Part shown: positions 20,944 through 31,131 of the stretch, one piece after another
Numbering within the stretch: position 1 is the first letter of the stretch
Layout: each line of letters starts with the position of its first letter
NCBI GenBank assembly: GCA_013054445.1
Contig: JAAMPI010000575.1
Coordinates: 1-31,710 of the forward strand
Direction of reading: 5' to 3'
Source of the DNA: Cudoniella acicularis
Lineage: Eukaryota > Ascomycota > Leotiomycetes > Helotiales > Helotiaceae
DNA length: 31,710 nt
The notes under the pieces: generated by a model
What the model saw: only the letters and a program-made list of their open reading frames with translations
The model's database searches: none
Told to the model about the DNA's origin: nothing
Translations under genes and position numbers: made by a program

Positions 20944-23070
20944 CTACCGGAAACTCCGCTCTTCAATATAGATTTGGATGTCAGTCTGCTTGTTGAACCA
21001 ATAATTGTGTGTTTTCCACTCCTTACTCGGGTCTGCGAGTCGAATGTGAAACAGCCTCACAAGTTGAGGGACCAACTTATAAATCTCACTCAGAGAGATC
21101 TGTAGAACTTGTCAGTGCACTGAATGTTTATTTAAAAGTCTCGACAGAACATAACACTCACATTCTTGCCAATGCAAGTCCTTGACCCAGCACCAAACTG
21201 AATCATCGTCTTGTCCATTCGCGCAAGGTCGCATCCCTCAGGCGGCTCGATCCAACGCTCCGGGTTATAATTTTCGGCGTCCGGTCCGAATACCTCTTTG
21301 TCGTATTGCACAACGGCAGGATTGATTCCCACGTGGTAGCCTTCTGGAAAATAAAATCCAGAAATGATTGCTCCACCAGTCGGCACGACTCTTTGCATCG
21401 CAAAGCCGACACTTGGGTGTAGACGCATACCCTCATTGACACACCCTTTCAGATAAGGAAGCTTGATGGCTTCTGAGTAGGCAACGGGAATGGAAAGTGT
21501 ACCAGCGGTCACAGCGGCGTCGATCTCGACGGTCAGCTTCTTATAGGCGGTTGGGTTTCGCATCAAGTGGTACAAGATGCTGTTGATCGCAGCAGCAGTG
21601 GTGTCGGCACCGGCAAAACTAGGGTAAGTCTTGTCAGAATGGCAAGTCTCCCTTAAACCGACATGAACTTACACTGCAGTTTGAGATTCAACTACAATGT
21701 CTCCAAGAGTGAAATTGATTTTTTCACCTCGATCGACGTTGATTTCGACCAACTTGCGAAGCATATCACGCTTGTCGTCCTTACTTTCCTCTATTTCCTT
21801 CATACGAGTTCCTACAGCTGTCTCTGTGGCGACTTGTATTTTCGTGGCAGCTCCCAAAGCTCCTCGAGCCGATGGTGAGAACAGAAATGAGGAAAAAATG
21901 TACAATTTAGCCAAGTAAGATGGCAAAACTCCTCCGACGGTGAAGGTGGGAAGTATAAACTCAAGAACCTTCATGATATTGCTGATATCTTTACGTTCTT
22001 TCATGACACCAAACATTTTGCCATAGAAAAGTTCTCCTACCACGTCAAAGGCATAACTGAAACATGAGTCAGCCTATTTCTAGTGTCCGTAACTTAGCAA
22101 GGGAAGTCCATTCAACAGTTCAGTGAGTTCACATAGGGCCACCGAGCCAACCGCAGCACCTCAAAAGTCAAATGTTATTTTCCAGGGAGAGATGAATGTA
22201 AAGAAAGAGATATAAGATCATCTCTCATGTCTCTCTTTCTAGCTATTCGAGTTCCATTTTAACACAGCGGGGATTTAGTCTTTAGAAGATTTGAGAGTGC
22301 AGAAGGCTTTAGTGAAGTTCGGAACGAGGAATGATTGAGGAGAGACTAAAGTTTGACTTACAAATTAACCCAGAGACTTAAGTCGACTACTTTCTCCTTC
22401 TCTGAGAACTCACTCATAGTCCCACAAAAGAGCTGGGTACATGAGTCTATGGACTTTTCTGATTGAAGGACGCTAGTCATCGAGTAGACATTATTGACGA
22501 TGCGTCTGCGCTCAGAATGCGCCTTCTCGTCGCGCGTAGGAAAATGGCCAGGGTAGCCATTGTTTGGTGGAATCCAGGCATCATAAAAATCTGTCTGGTA
22601 AAGTGAGCGCCTTTAAGAGTTTTGGAAACTGGCAAGGACAGGCAAAATTACCTTTTGGAATACGGTCTTGGTGCTGTAGATAACCTAGACGTTACACGTG
22701 TCAGAAAAACTATTTGAAGCAGTCCTGAGGGTGCCATTCTAATACTTTAATAGCTTCAGGATCAGAACAAATAACCTCGTTTGGTGCGATGCGGACAAGA
22801 AAGCCTAACTCAACGGTAAGCCGATGATTACGTGAACATCGCACGAGCCAATGATCATTTACCGTGTTTCTTGTGCAAAGCACGCTGAGTATGCTCCATA
22901 TCACCCCTCATGGTCTTCAAAACGATCCATACTCGACTGATGGATGCGAGGAAAGGCCCTGGGGTGGCTCGGAGAGGGTGAAAGAAGCGGCAATAAATAA
23001 TCCAACAAGTGAGATAGATGGAGATGGTAGTCGCGGCTACCTGTATGAGAGAGATATTCTCGAATAGCAT
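20944..23070 (-). CDS. Cytochrome P450 monooxygenase (pisatin-demethylase-like)
   Basis: Haem-thiolate monooxygenase, ER-anchored; substrate unknown. Seven exons: 23070-22863, 22804-22746, 22684-22652, 22594-22362, 22056-21673, 21618-21162 and 21099-20944. Phases agree throughout, giving 509 residues, a normal length. An N-terminal hydrophobic anchor (about residues 8-27) is followed by a Pro-rich hinge (FFHPLRATPGPF) and RIAPNEVICSDPEAIK. The I-helix motif is FAGADTT (307-313, split by intron 5), ExxR is EGMR (368-371), PERW follows, and the haem loop is FGAGSRTCIGK with Cys454 as ligand. All key residues are present. Introns are 54-62 nt except intron 4 (22361-22057), which is 305 nt. The overall pattern resembles the pisatin demethylase/trichodiene-oxygenase-like group, from memory. 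No synthase or other tailoring gene is adjacent, so a catabolic or detoxifying role is as likely as biosynthesis. Confidence 0.92.
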
Positions 23071-23424
23071 TGTCTGAAGTCTCCTATAACTGAAAAGGAG
23101 TAAGTGAAAGATTCTAATGGAATCTCGTCGGAAAAAATATAGAAGCAATAAAGTTAGTCTCTTAATCTGCGAGAGGCTGGCTACTAATAAAGCGTCAGCA
23201 CCAATTCCAACAATGTGTTGGTTCCACGTAAAACCTTTCGAGGGACTGGTAGCTAATGATCGCTCGGCTATTTTTCAATTCAGGGGGAAACTCTACCCCT
23301 GGTTGGCTCGACAACAGCAATTTGTGGGGCTAGGCGTCACTGACCTCAAAGACACAGCCGCCCCAAGCGACTAAAGTTACGCAAAGGAGCAGTCAGATAT
23401 AAAGAGGACTGTTTTGTTAAATAG
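23071..23424. other. Spacer between P450 start and gene relic
   Basis: Divergent spacer that should hold the P450 promoter on the minus strand. The plus-strand frame in it (to 23374) has no recognisable motif. TTTTGTTAAATAG just before 23425 looks like an intron 3' end, which suggests the relic downstream once had an upstream exon that is not visible here. Confidence 0.4.
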
Positions 23425-24399
23425 AGGCAACATCTCGAGGATGATGAATCACGTGTCATTTCCAAAACTAGCATCGCAGCGATCCAGTATAACGTGAGCG
23501 AAACACATATTATTTACGAGCGGCTAGACCAGGGGCTTGATAAGTGTCTGGAAAAGCTGAGAATACATGAGAGTGACGAGACCACGTCAGAAAACATCAC
23601 TCTCGGGAAATTGGGTTGGCCAATCTGGGGACGCGACATGGAAATTATCAGAGAAAACTTCGAACGCTTGAACGCTGCATTGTCTCTGATATGCCAGGTC
23701 TTGAAATACGCCACATCTCTCTCAAGAACGTAAGAAGTTTCACATTTTGAAAAGGGACAAATTTAACACCGTTCAGAGACCACACAGATATTCCATCCAG
23801 GCAACAAAAACAGCACACCAAAAGCATAGCTTCCTCAGGAAAAGCTGCAAGTACCAATTACTTCGACCTCAAAAAATTCAAGGATGAAGAATTCGCTCAA
23901 TTCATGGCCAAAGTCCTTCAAAAAGGAGAAAGAGGCCCTACCCTAGAAGAACAAGCTGAATATGAGAACAGTCCTAGTTATGCAGCCGTAAAAAAGCATT
24001 TCCGCCATCAGATGTGGCGAAATCGGAATCCTTGGGCTACCACGTGGGAAGATGTGAAGAAAGGAGTCGAGAAGCTTGGGAGCAATAGTTATTGAGCACT
24101 TACGAATTTCCCAGGGTTGGTTTATGAAGTTGGAACCGGATTGGTGACCTTCAATAGAGATCTAGAACAAGCCGCTAGACCTGAGATGATTCAAAAGGGC
24201 GATTCCGAGAATTTTTTTAGCTGGCGAGGATGAAGAGAAAGCAAGAGAGAACGCCATCGAGGAAGAAAAGAAAAGACGAGTGGAAGAAGATAAGCGGAAA
24301 GCGGAAAAGGAGGAGAGGGAAGAATACGAACCACTCAGAGAGGGGAGAATCGCGGAACACCTGCTGTCCAAAGCTTTATCATTCGGATTAAGAATATAA
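23425..24399 (+). pseudogene. Relic of a fungal helical N-terminal-domain protein
   Basis: A plus-strand coding remnant without a visible start. From 23425 the frame reads through YNVSETHIIYERLDQG and LGKLGWPIWGRDMEII to ERLNAALSLICQVLKYATS. This pattern resembles the end of the N-terminal helical domain found in fungal ankyrin/STAND proteins, the same kind as at 11.6-12.0 kb. Intron 23730-23776 (GTAAGA, TTTAAC, TTCAG; 47 nt) joins SLSRT to DHTDIPSRQQ in phase and runs to a stop at 24093-24095. A further charged coiled-coil piece (EDEEKARENAIEEEKKRRVE) sits in a different frame at about 24189-24399. The lack of a start, the frame change and the stop argue for a degraded gene. No effector or repeat domain is seen. 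Confidence 0.55.
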
Positions 24400-25089
24400 C
24401 CCCATGTTTATGACAAAATATATGAGACTAAAGAAATAAAAATTAAGGATGAGAGCAGCACTCTAAATACTGGTCCTGACAAGTCGAACGCTGAGAGTTT
24501 CTTCTTGAAAAGGCGCCCAAATTACAGCGTTCTGCTACCTGTGGGCTAGCGATCAATCGCTGATTTACAGGGTTTAAGTCCCTAGAAATTTAGCGACTGA
24601 TACTACAAGAATGCTCCGCACGATAACAGCACAATATGTCGAGGTATATTATCCTTAAATAATTTGTTAGGGGTAGAATAATTTTATTGAAAGTATATTT
24701 TACTAATTGCGTGGAATTACGATTACTTCTGAAGCAATTCCCACAAATTGAGCAGACAGATATCTGTGCGGGGATTTCAGGCCACAGGTCGCCAAACCAC
24801 AGTGGCTTCATCGCCCAACGACGGTGTGTGGGCTGCTGTTACAATGCCACCACCAACACTTCAAAGAATAAACCATAGACTAACGTATAATTTTAGTAGG
24901 ATGGTAGAAATGCGCCATGTTTTATCCTTTTAGCTATTCTAGTCGCTCATTTCGCGTTTTAATTTCGTCGTTATTTAACAATTTTCAAGTCTTTCGCGCA
25001 ATTAACTGAACTTGTTGCGGATACACGTAACTAAATTGATCGGTTCCCTCCTCGAAGGGGAAGGAGAAATAACCACCACAAACCCAAGA
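24400..25089. other. Intergenic region downstream of the relic
   Basis: AT-rich in parts. It contains one copy of a 38-bp degenerate motif (24546-24583) and an AGCGA/TCGCT hairpin at about 24548-24561. Short plus-strand frames at 24687-24933 overlap each other and look random. Confidence 0.45.
24546..24583. repeat. Degenerate 38-bp motif, copy 1
   Basis: Aligns without gaps to 26007-26044; I count 26 identical positions of 38. The core TTTACAG and the end GTCCCT are the best-kept parts. It may be a fragment of a dispersed non-coding element. Confidence 0.4.
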
Positions 25090-25625
25090 TCAAGTCATTG
25101 CCTCAAACTGTTTCCCCTCGCCCGCGCCAACACCCTGCAGCCAATACTTCCGTCTCTTACAAAAAAACTCCACCTGCGGCTTCCACTCCCTCAAAGCCCC
25201 TACATCATCCAACGTCCCACTCGCCACAATCACTACCTCAGGATATTTTCTATTCGTGATAATCAAATTCGAACCGCAATTTCCACAGAAACTTCGTTCA
25301 ACGGTTCCTCCTGAATCTGGACTACTGTCTGAATAGGTCTTGAGTGTCGATGTAGGGTCGTGGAGTTTAACTTGCTGATTGACTGTAAGCAAGTACAAAT
25401 TTCATCGATGAATTATTAGGGGGTTCTATATACCTTGCTTTCGTAAAACTCATTTGCCATGAATGAAGATCCGGAGGATTTCTTGCAGCTTGCGCAATGG
25501 CATAGCACTCTTGAGCCGGGATGTCCTGTGATGGTGTATTTGATTGTTCCACAGAGACAGGATCCTTGGGTTTCCGCTGACGAGTCGTCATTTGCAACGA
25601 CGTTTGAAAGGAGTTTTTCTGCCAT
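25090..25625 (-). CDS. GFA-domain (glutathione-dependent formaldehyde-activating-like) zinc protein
   Basis: Small zinc protein of the GFA/CENP-V family; members include bacterial S-hydroxymethylglutathione synthases, but most fungal ones have unknown substrates. Two exons: 25625-25434 (64 codons) and 25374-25090, intron 59 nt, giving 158 residues. Zinc ligands are present: GSCLCG (Cys23, Cys25), LCHCASC (Cys42, Cys44, Cys47) and FCGNCGS (Cys94, Cys97). LKTYSDSSPDSGGTVERSF before the last pair is typical. The acceptor used is TCAATCAG at 25375; the CAG eight bases upstream would break the frame, so splice choice matters here. Length and motif order are normal. It stands alone between a relic and NAA30. 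Confidence 0.88.
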
Positions 25626-26601
25626 TTCGTTTATTGCCGGTGCAACAGCAAAGGTTGAATGCAGACATGGTCATTTATACAATTTGAGTTTCGTTTATCT
25701 CCGATTTTCTACTGGTTGCTGAGTGGTATCACCGAAAGCCCGAAGGGATGCAGATCATGCCATTTATCATAATCCGCTCAGCTTAATATAGAAGGCGCAG
25801 AGAGAGAGGATGAAGAGAAGGTGATACTGTATAAGCGAAAGAGATACGCCAAGCCTAAAACACAATATGAGCTAGCCAAGCGGATTCTTGTAAGGTTAAA
25901 TATTTACACGTTAGCACTTGTTTATTTGTGTTTGTTTAATGCAAACAAGAATACCAGGTAGCTAGCTAGGTTGCATCATATAATATAGTGCATATACCCC
26001 TATAGTTTAGCGAGTGGTCGACAATTTACAGCGTGCAGGTCCCTGCATGAGCGCGGAAAAGCGCGGGGTATTGTAAAGTCCTTACTGTTTATTATATTTC
26101 AGTGGAAATCATATACATTCACGAACAACTTATTGTAATACTTACCTAGCTGGTTCCTTCGAAAAACGGTCATTGATTCTCGGAACCTGACTCGGGAAGA
26201 GGGGGGATCCCGAGTCCGGAGCCGAACACGTTGTTCACCCCTCGCTTGTCTTCCCCACTCCCCAAAATTTCAACCAGAGCTGTAGTCGTGTACTCTGTAC
26301 GCGGAATAATATTTACTGTCAAAACAAGAAACCGCTTCATATCTCTCGTTTTTCCTTTTTCAAATCATCAAGCAGTCCGTCCGAAACCAAACTTCCGCAT
26401 CCCATTCCTGCGGACGTCCGCCGGTAGCACAACCCCTCTCTCGCATCGCTAAAACATTTCACATGTGAAAGTCAGAACCCCGTCTCACGTCAACTCTAAA
26501 AATTACTTTACATACGCCAGCAGCTCCCCACCACCACCACCTCCTCCTCCTCCTCCAAGCTCTCTCTCCACAACATCAACTCGCACAATCCTTCATACAC
26601 A
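25626..26601. other. Intergenic region and NAA30 leader
   Basis: The left part is the divergent promoter of the GFA gene. It holds copy 2 of the 38-bp motif (26007-26044), with the palindrome TGCAGGTCCCTGCA overlapping it, and an inverted pair ACTCGGGA/TCCCGAGT near 26190-26216. A pyrimidine-rich tract of CCA and CTC triplets (26526-26556) precedes the NAA30 start and is probably in its promoter or 5' leader. Confidence 0.5.
26007..26044. repeat. Degenerate 38-bp motif, copy 2
   Basis: Partner of the motif at 24546-24583, same orientation, 26 of 38 positions identical. Its last bases form part of the perfect palindrome TGCAGG-TC-CCTGCA, followed by two near-identical words, GAGCGCGG and AAGCGCGG. 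Confidence 0.4.
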
Positions 26602-27319
26602 ATGGCAGATACATCCCAACCAAGCACGAGCACAAAAGAGGCAGGAAGCGCAAAACTACCTCCCGAACTGCGCTACATCCAATACTCGCACGCTCTAGAA
26701 AAGAAATACCTCCCCTCGATCCGCGCGCTCATCTCGAAAGATCTCAGCGAGCCTTACAGCATCTACGTGTACCGGTACTTTCTCTACCAATGGGATGATT
26801 TATGCTTCATGGTATTTTCCCCTCTTCCCTTCCCATTCCACCCCACAATTCTAGCAAGCTGACAATATTGATTGGTTTTACCAGGCAATCGACCCAAAAA
26901 CTAACGCCCTAATAGGCGTCATAATCTCGAAACTCGAACCACACACCACCCCCTCCCAAGCCTCTCCACAAACCTACCGCGGCTACATCGCCATGCTGGC
27001 CGTCTCCTCCCAATACCGAAACGCGGGTATAGCAACAACATTGGTACGGAAAGCAATTGATGCGATGGAGGAGCGGGGCGCAGATGAGGTGGTTCTGGAA
27101 ACGGAAGAGAGCAATGTGCCGGCGATGAAGCTTTATGAGAGATTGGGCTTTTTGAGGAGTAAGAAGCTGCATAGGTATTATTTGAATGGGAGCTCGGCGT
27201 ATAGGCTTGTGTTGCATTTAAAGAGCGTGGCGGATATGATGGGTGTTAGGGAGGATAGAGAGATGGAAATGGAGAGGCAGATGCAAGGTCAGGGCCAGGG
27301 GGGTGTGGGTGTGATGTGA
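26602..27319 (+). CDS. NAA30: N-alpha-acetyltransferase NAA30 (NatC catalytic subunit, Mak3)
   Basis: Catalytic subunit of NatC, which acetylates the N-terminus of nascent proteins beginning with Met followed by a hydrophobic residue, at the ribosome. Two exons, 26602-26811 and 26885-27319, with a 73-nt intron, giving 214 residues. The GNAT fold is clear: KDLSEPYSIYVYRYF (substrate side), RGYIAMLAVSSQYRNAGIA holding the acetyl-CoA motif RxxGxA (Arg115-Ala120), and LETEESNVPAMKLYERLGF followed by RYYLNGSSAYRL, all very like human and yeast NAA30. A short tail rich in Glu, Met, Gln and Gly follows the domain and is probably disordered. The ATG at 26602 follows a pyrimidine-rich leader and is the first in frame. 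Confidence 0.95.
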
Positions 27320-27815
27320 GGGTTGGGAGGGATAGGATTAAAATGGCAACCAGTTAGGGGTTTGGTGGTTATAGGCGCAAGGACTCACGACTCTTTACGA
27401 TTTTGGATGCATTATGAAAACGGGCATACGAAAGCATAGAAAAAGGCTGCATGAAAACATAGAATACAGGGCATTGGGGTATTCCGAACGGTCGTTGAAA
27501 AAGGAGCATGGTTCTCGAGGCTGCATCTGGGATGTACTAGGAATTCAAATCCACGCAGTGATCCCATTACTTGAAAGTAAAGAGGTGTTGAAATTCAGGG
27601 ACTAGAAAACGTCCTGAAAAATCAAAAAGCCAGCGAGTGGACTGATACAGAGATCCTCTCATAAATTTCTCCTTTCAGTCAAGTGACTAGACTCAAATCA
27701 TATCAGGAATAGCAAGTCAAATCATGACGCCTGTGTTACTAGCAACAAATACATGCGTGTAAATGGGTATCAAGAAAGTAAGTATGGCGCCCAGAAAGCA
27801 GTAAAGCAAGTCAGA
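27320..27815. other. Convergent intergenic region
   Basis: Between the 3' ends of NAA30 (plus) and the DUF1917 gene (minus). Only short, motif-free frames (such as 27414-27605) are present. It probably holds both 3' untranslated regions. Confidence 0.5.
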
Positions 27816-29003
27816 TCATTCCCATTCCAAAGGTTTCGAGTCCCCTTCATCCTTCTTTTTGTTGTTGAAGAATCCTTCAACCTTGGCATTCTTATTCTTC
27901 GATTGCAGAGTCCCAGGCTTCAAGAGATCTTTAGAATTGTAAAGAGATGCTTGGATGTTGTATTCATTGGAAGATTTGAGTTCTAGGTAAGTATACGCGT
28001 CTGTATCTTGTCAGCTATTTTCGCAGCTAAATATATGGCAGGAGACAAACCGCATTTGTAGTATATCGGCTTCTCCCGAGCGTCAAAGAGACCGAGATTC
28101 TTGAGTTTCTTCAAAACTCGAATAACATCTTCAAGGTCGGAGAAATCTTTGGTGTAGATGCAAATGAGGCGGTGATGACGATCATTTCCATCATCTGGTG
28201 CAACCTTAGCTGCAATTCCGAGTTCGTTATTGGCAGTTGCTCGTGCTACAACTGCCCAAACTGGGTCGACTTCGTCAGGGGGGCAAAAAAGCATCCACTG
28301 CGTCCAGGTTTAGCCGAGAAGCATTTCGAGCAACGAACAGGTCTTACTTTTCCAGAAGTACAATGCAACGAAACAGCGGTATCCAGGATTTGCTCGACAA
28401 TCGCGTCCCTCTCCTTATTTATTGCCTTGGTGACGGTACTCTTTGCAGCTTTTACCTTCTTCTTCTCGATGTCGTTCCGTACTATTCTCAATTCTTCCAA
28501 AAAGCTATTCCCCAGGACAACAAACCTAGCCCAATCACTTTCTGCTTCTGGAGGCCCCTCACCCTTGCCGCTTTCTTCTTGTTTAGCTGAAGACGCTTTG
28601 TGATAAGGGTTGGCGATCCATATCCATGAAAGTGTTGATGAAAGCCGCGTGGTAGATGGCGGAAGCCGTTCAAGAAACTCATTTACAGTCTCTTTCAGTT
28701 GGCGAGCAGAAGGAACACCTGCATACGGATTGTAGAGCGATGCTGTCTTGCTCTTTTTCGTATTTGACATCTCAGCATTCGCTAGCTCTGTAATGGACGG
28801 GACTTTGTTATTCCACCATTCTCGGGCATTGAAATTGTTTGCTCGTTCCTCCAGCTCTTCTTTGACAACCTCATCACCTGATATGGATCAGCCTTGTCAC
28901 ATCGAAGCTTGAAATGATGAATTGAACCGTAAAAGTCAGATTCCTCTGATAGATATCCCATATCCTCTTGTTTGATCTGTCTTCCTCCCTTAGTTACCGC
29001 CAT
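27816..29003 (-). CDS. DUF1917 (UPF0696/Bles03-type) protein
   Basis: Fungal member of the DUF1917 family, whose animal relative is C11orf68/Bles03; the fold is reported to resemble eIF4E, but the molecular role is unknown. Four exons: 29003-28928, 28877-28348, 28297-28051 and 28000-27816; three introns of exactly 50 nt; phases agree, 345 residues. The N-terminus has EESDFYGDEVVKEELEERA, made by intron 1, then WWNNKVP, SLYNPYAGVPSARQLKE, FLERLPPSTT and LSWIWIANPY. The core is VSLHCTSGK joined to WMLFCPPDEVDPVWAVV, then NNELGIAAKVAPDDGND, ICIYTKDFSD and KPIYYKC. The tail is lysine-rich (FFNNKKKDEGDSK). Introns 1 and 3 begin GTTCAA and GTTTGT, weaker than the usual GTAWGT, yet both restore frame and family sequence. 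Shares its upstream region with DPH7. Confidence 0.87.
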
Positions 29004-29405
29004 GATGCTTCAATGTGATGAAATTATGCGCAAAACTTGGTTTCGCGCGTCTTGTGAATAGAGGATCCGCCAACTCCAGGCTCGCACTAGACAAGAGCTC
29101 AAAGAGGAGCCTCACGACGAAAACAAAACGCGAAATCGCATCGATCTTCCACTCGGCAGACTTGACGAATGTCAGATCGATTTTAAAGGAAGAAAAATGA
29201 TAATGTAGAAGAAAAGATTGATCGATGAAGAAGTTGGCGGTGATGAGGAAGTCATGCTACGCTCGGACCTCTTCCAGCAGCTTCCCGAGCACCCTCAAAA
29301 ACCTGTCATATTCACCATTACTTTGTTCTTCTTCCAGCTGCATCAACTCCAAGGTGCCAAACCCAACCAAATACTGATTGGCGCCATGCTAGCGCGTGAA
29401 TCATC
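29004..29405. promoter_or_regulatory. Bidirectional promoter region of DUF1917 gene and DPH7
   Basis: Only 402 bases separate the two divergent start codons, so both promoters and 5' leaders must lie here. Two plus-strand frames in it (from about 29015 and 29218) show no family features. I see no clear TATA box. The C/T-rich stretch at about 29270-29350 may be in the DPH7 leader. Confidence 0.5.
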
Positions 29406-31000
29406 ATGGAAGAGCCAATCCAGGAACCGGGGCCGAGACTTCCGGGAAAATGGACCCCAAACATCGATGGTGTAACATTTTGCGTCCTGGATACGCCACC
29501 TAGTTGCGTCGAATTCGTACCTTACGACGCGTTTACAGGCGATCTCCAGCGAGATCCAAAGAACCATTTCTTTATTGTTGGAACGTATGACCTGCAAAAA
29601 GAGCAGGATTCAGATGAAACATCCATTCAGGATGTGGAGGGGACGAAAGCTCTAAAATCTCAATCGAGATTTGGAAGTTTGAACCTATTCAAAATCTATG
29701 ACAACAACCAATTGTGAGCCTCAGACATTATCGTACTGTCGAAATCTCAATCCTGAGGTCGGTTGTGTCTGAATCTGACAATGCACTTAGGACACTCTTA
29801 GAGAAATTATCGCATCCTTCAGCAATTCTTGATCTGCATTTCTTGTCCGGCGAGCCAATCTTTGCGGTCGCGTCAAGCACCGGTACTATCTCAATTTACG
29901 AGTTCGTCTCAGGAAAGACACGGATTAATAATGAGGAAATTGTCAGCTATAAAATGAGATTGCTGAGCTCCTGTCAACTTTTTCCTCCGGAAATCCTTGT
30001 CCTTTCCTTCACCTGGTACCCGGATTGCAAACGACCAATGCTACCTGTTTTGGCCGTTACAGCTTCATCTGGAGGTCTTTACTTAGTGCGCTTCGAAGAC
30101 TGGACCTTTTTCAAGTACACCGTTATGAATGACAGCGCTCCAATATACCAACACCTCGACCAAGCATGGTGTTGTGCCATTTCCTCATTACCACCTGGAA
30201 TCGACTCTATTCAAGGGATATTCTCCGGCGGCGATGATAGTAAACTTCACGTGTCAACTCTTGACTTACGAAAATACATCTCTGAAGAAGCAGAAACCAG
30301 CTCAATAGCAGATGTTGTGGTTCCCAGGACAGTCAAGGGTCACGATGCAGGAGTCACAGCTATATTATTCTTCCCATTCGGACCTTTTGACAAAAATGAT
30401 TCGGAAACTACCATGACATTCTTGACAGGCAGCTACGACGACTGCGCCAGGGTATGGTCATATCAACCGAATAAACTACGGGCCCCAAAAGAAGTCGCAA
30501 AACTATCTCTCGGAGGCGGAGGCTGGCGACTTAAATTCCTTCAGGAATACAAGATTGAAAATAAACCGTGGACCGGAATCAAATACCGAGTCCTAGCATC
30601 ATGCATGTTCGCGGGAGCGAAGATTTTAGAGGTCGAAGGAGGTCTATATGATGACCAGAATCCAACGACACAACCGTGGACGATAAAAATCGTAGCGAGC
30701 ATGAATGTTCACCAGAGCATGTGCTACGCTTGTGATGTCCAGCCTTCAAAGGGGGAGAAAAGAAAAGCAGAGGGTCAAGCTCATATTGGATGGAATGATA
30801 AACAGCTTTGCGTGAGCACGAGTTTCTACGATCGGTTGGTGTATCTCTGGATGTATGATCCGCTATTGCCAGAATCCGACGAGCCAGTCGACCACCCGGT
30901 TGAAGAAATAGACGACGTTGACGTTGACGCAAAGACTAGGCTTGTCAAAGCTTTTGATGTGGTGGATATTAAAGAGGATCCCTCTGAGAGACCCCGTTAG
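29406..31000 (+). CDS. DPH7: Diphthine methylesterase DPH7 (WD40 protein, Rrt2)
   Basis: Hydrolyses methylated diphthine on eEF2, the step before the final amidation in diphthamide synthesis, in the cytosol. Two exons, 29406-29713 and 29791-31000, intron 77 nt with CTGAC branch site, giving 505 residues. WD40 blades can be followed: CVEFVPYDAFTGDL with FIVGTYDL, SHPSAILDLHFLSGEPIFAV, FSGGDDSKLHVSTLDLR, KGHDAGVTAILFFP then FLTGSYDDCARVWSY, and the family signature LSLGGGGWRLKFL followed by VLASCMFAGAKILEV. A final blade ends with STSFYDRLVYLWMYD. The acidic C-terminal tail (VEEIDDVDVDAKTR) is common in fungal members. The reading GTGAGC donor with CTTAG acceptor joins NNQL to TLLEKLSH; an earlier CCTGAG acceptor would also keep frame and add residues. 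Confidence 0.92.
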
Positions 31001-31131
31001 TGGAAAAGTATGCTTTTGGGTTCCACTCTGCGGAGCCTCAGTCTTGGAATTGATATCAGAAGTAAGCTTTCCTAGAGATCGTGCTGCTTCGGCGCGAAAA
31101 TTAGTCGAGCGTAAACAGAAAATACAATATT

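Noticed and set aside
20944..23070. Secondary-metabolite cluster around the P450
   Set aside because: No synthase, terpene cyclase, methyltransferase or cluster regulator occurs within the window. Neighbours are a transporter far upstream and a relic.
24563..24590. tRNA-like T-arm (CAGGGTTTAAGTCCCT)
   Set aside because: The upstream hairpin has a four-base loop, and no acceptor stem or D-arm can be folded around it.
28172..28603. Plus-strand frames opposite the DUF1917 gene
   Set aside because: Shadows of the minus-strand exons, which carry clear family motifs and splice sites.
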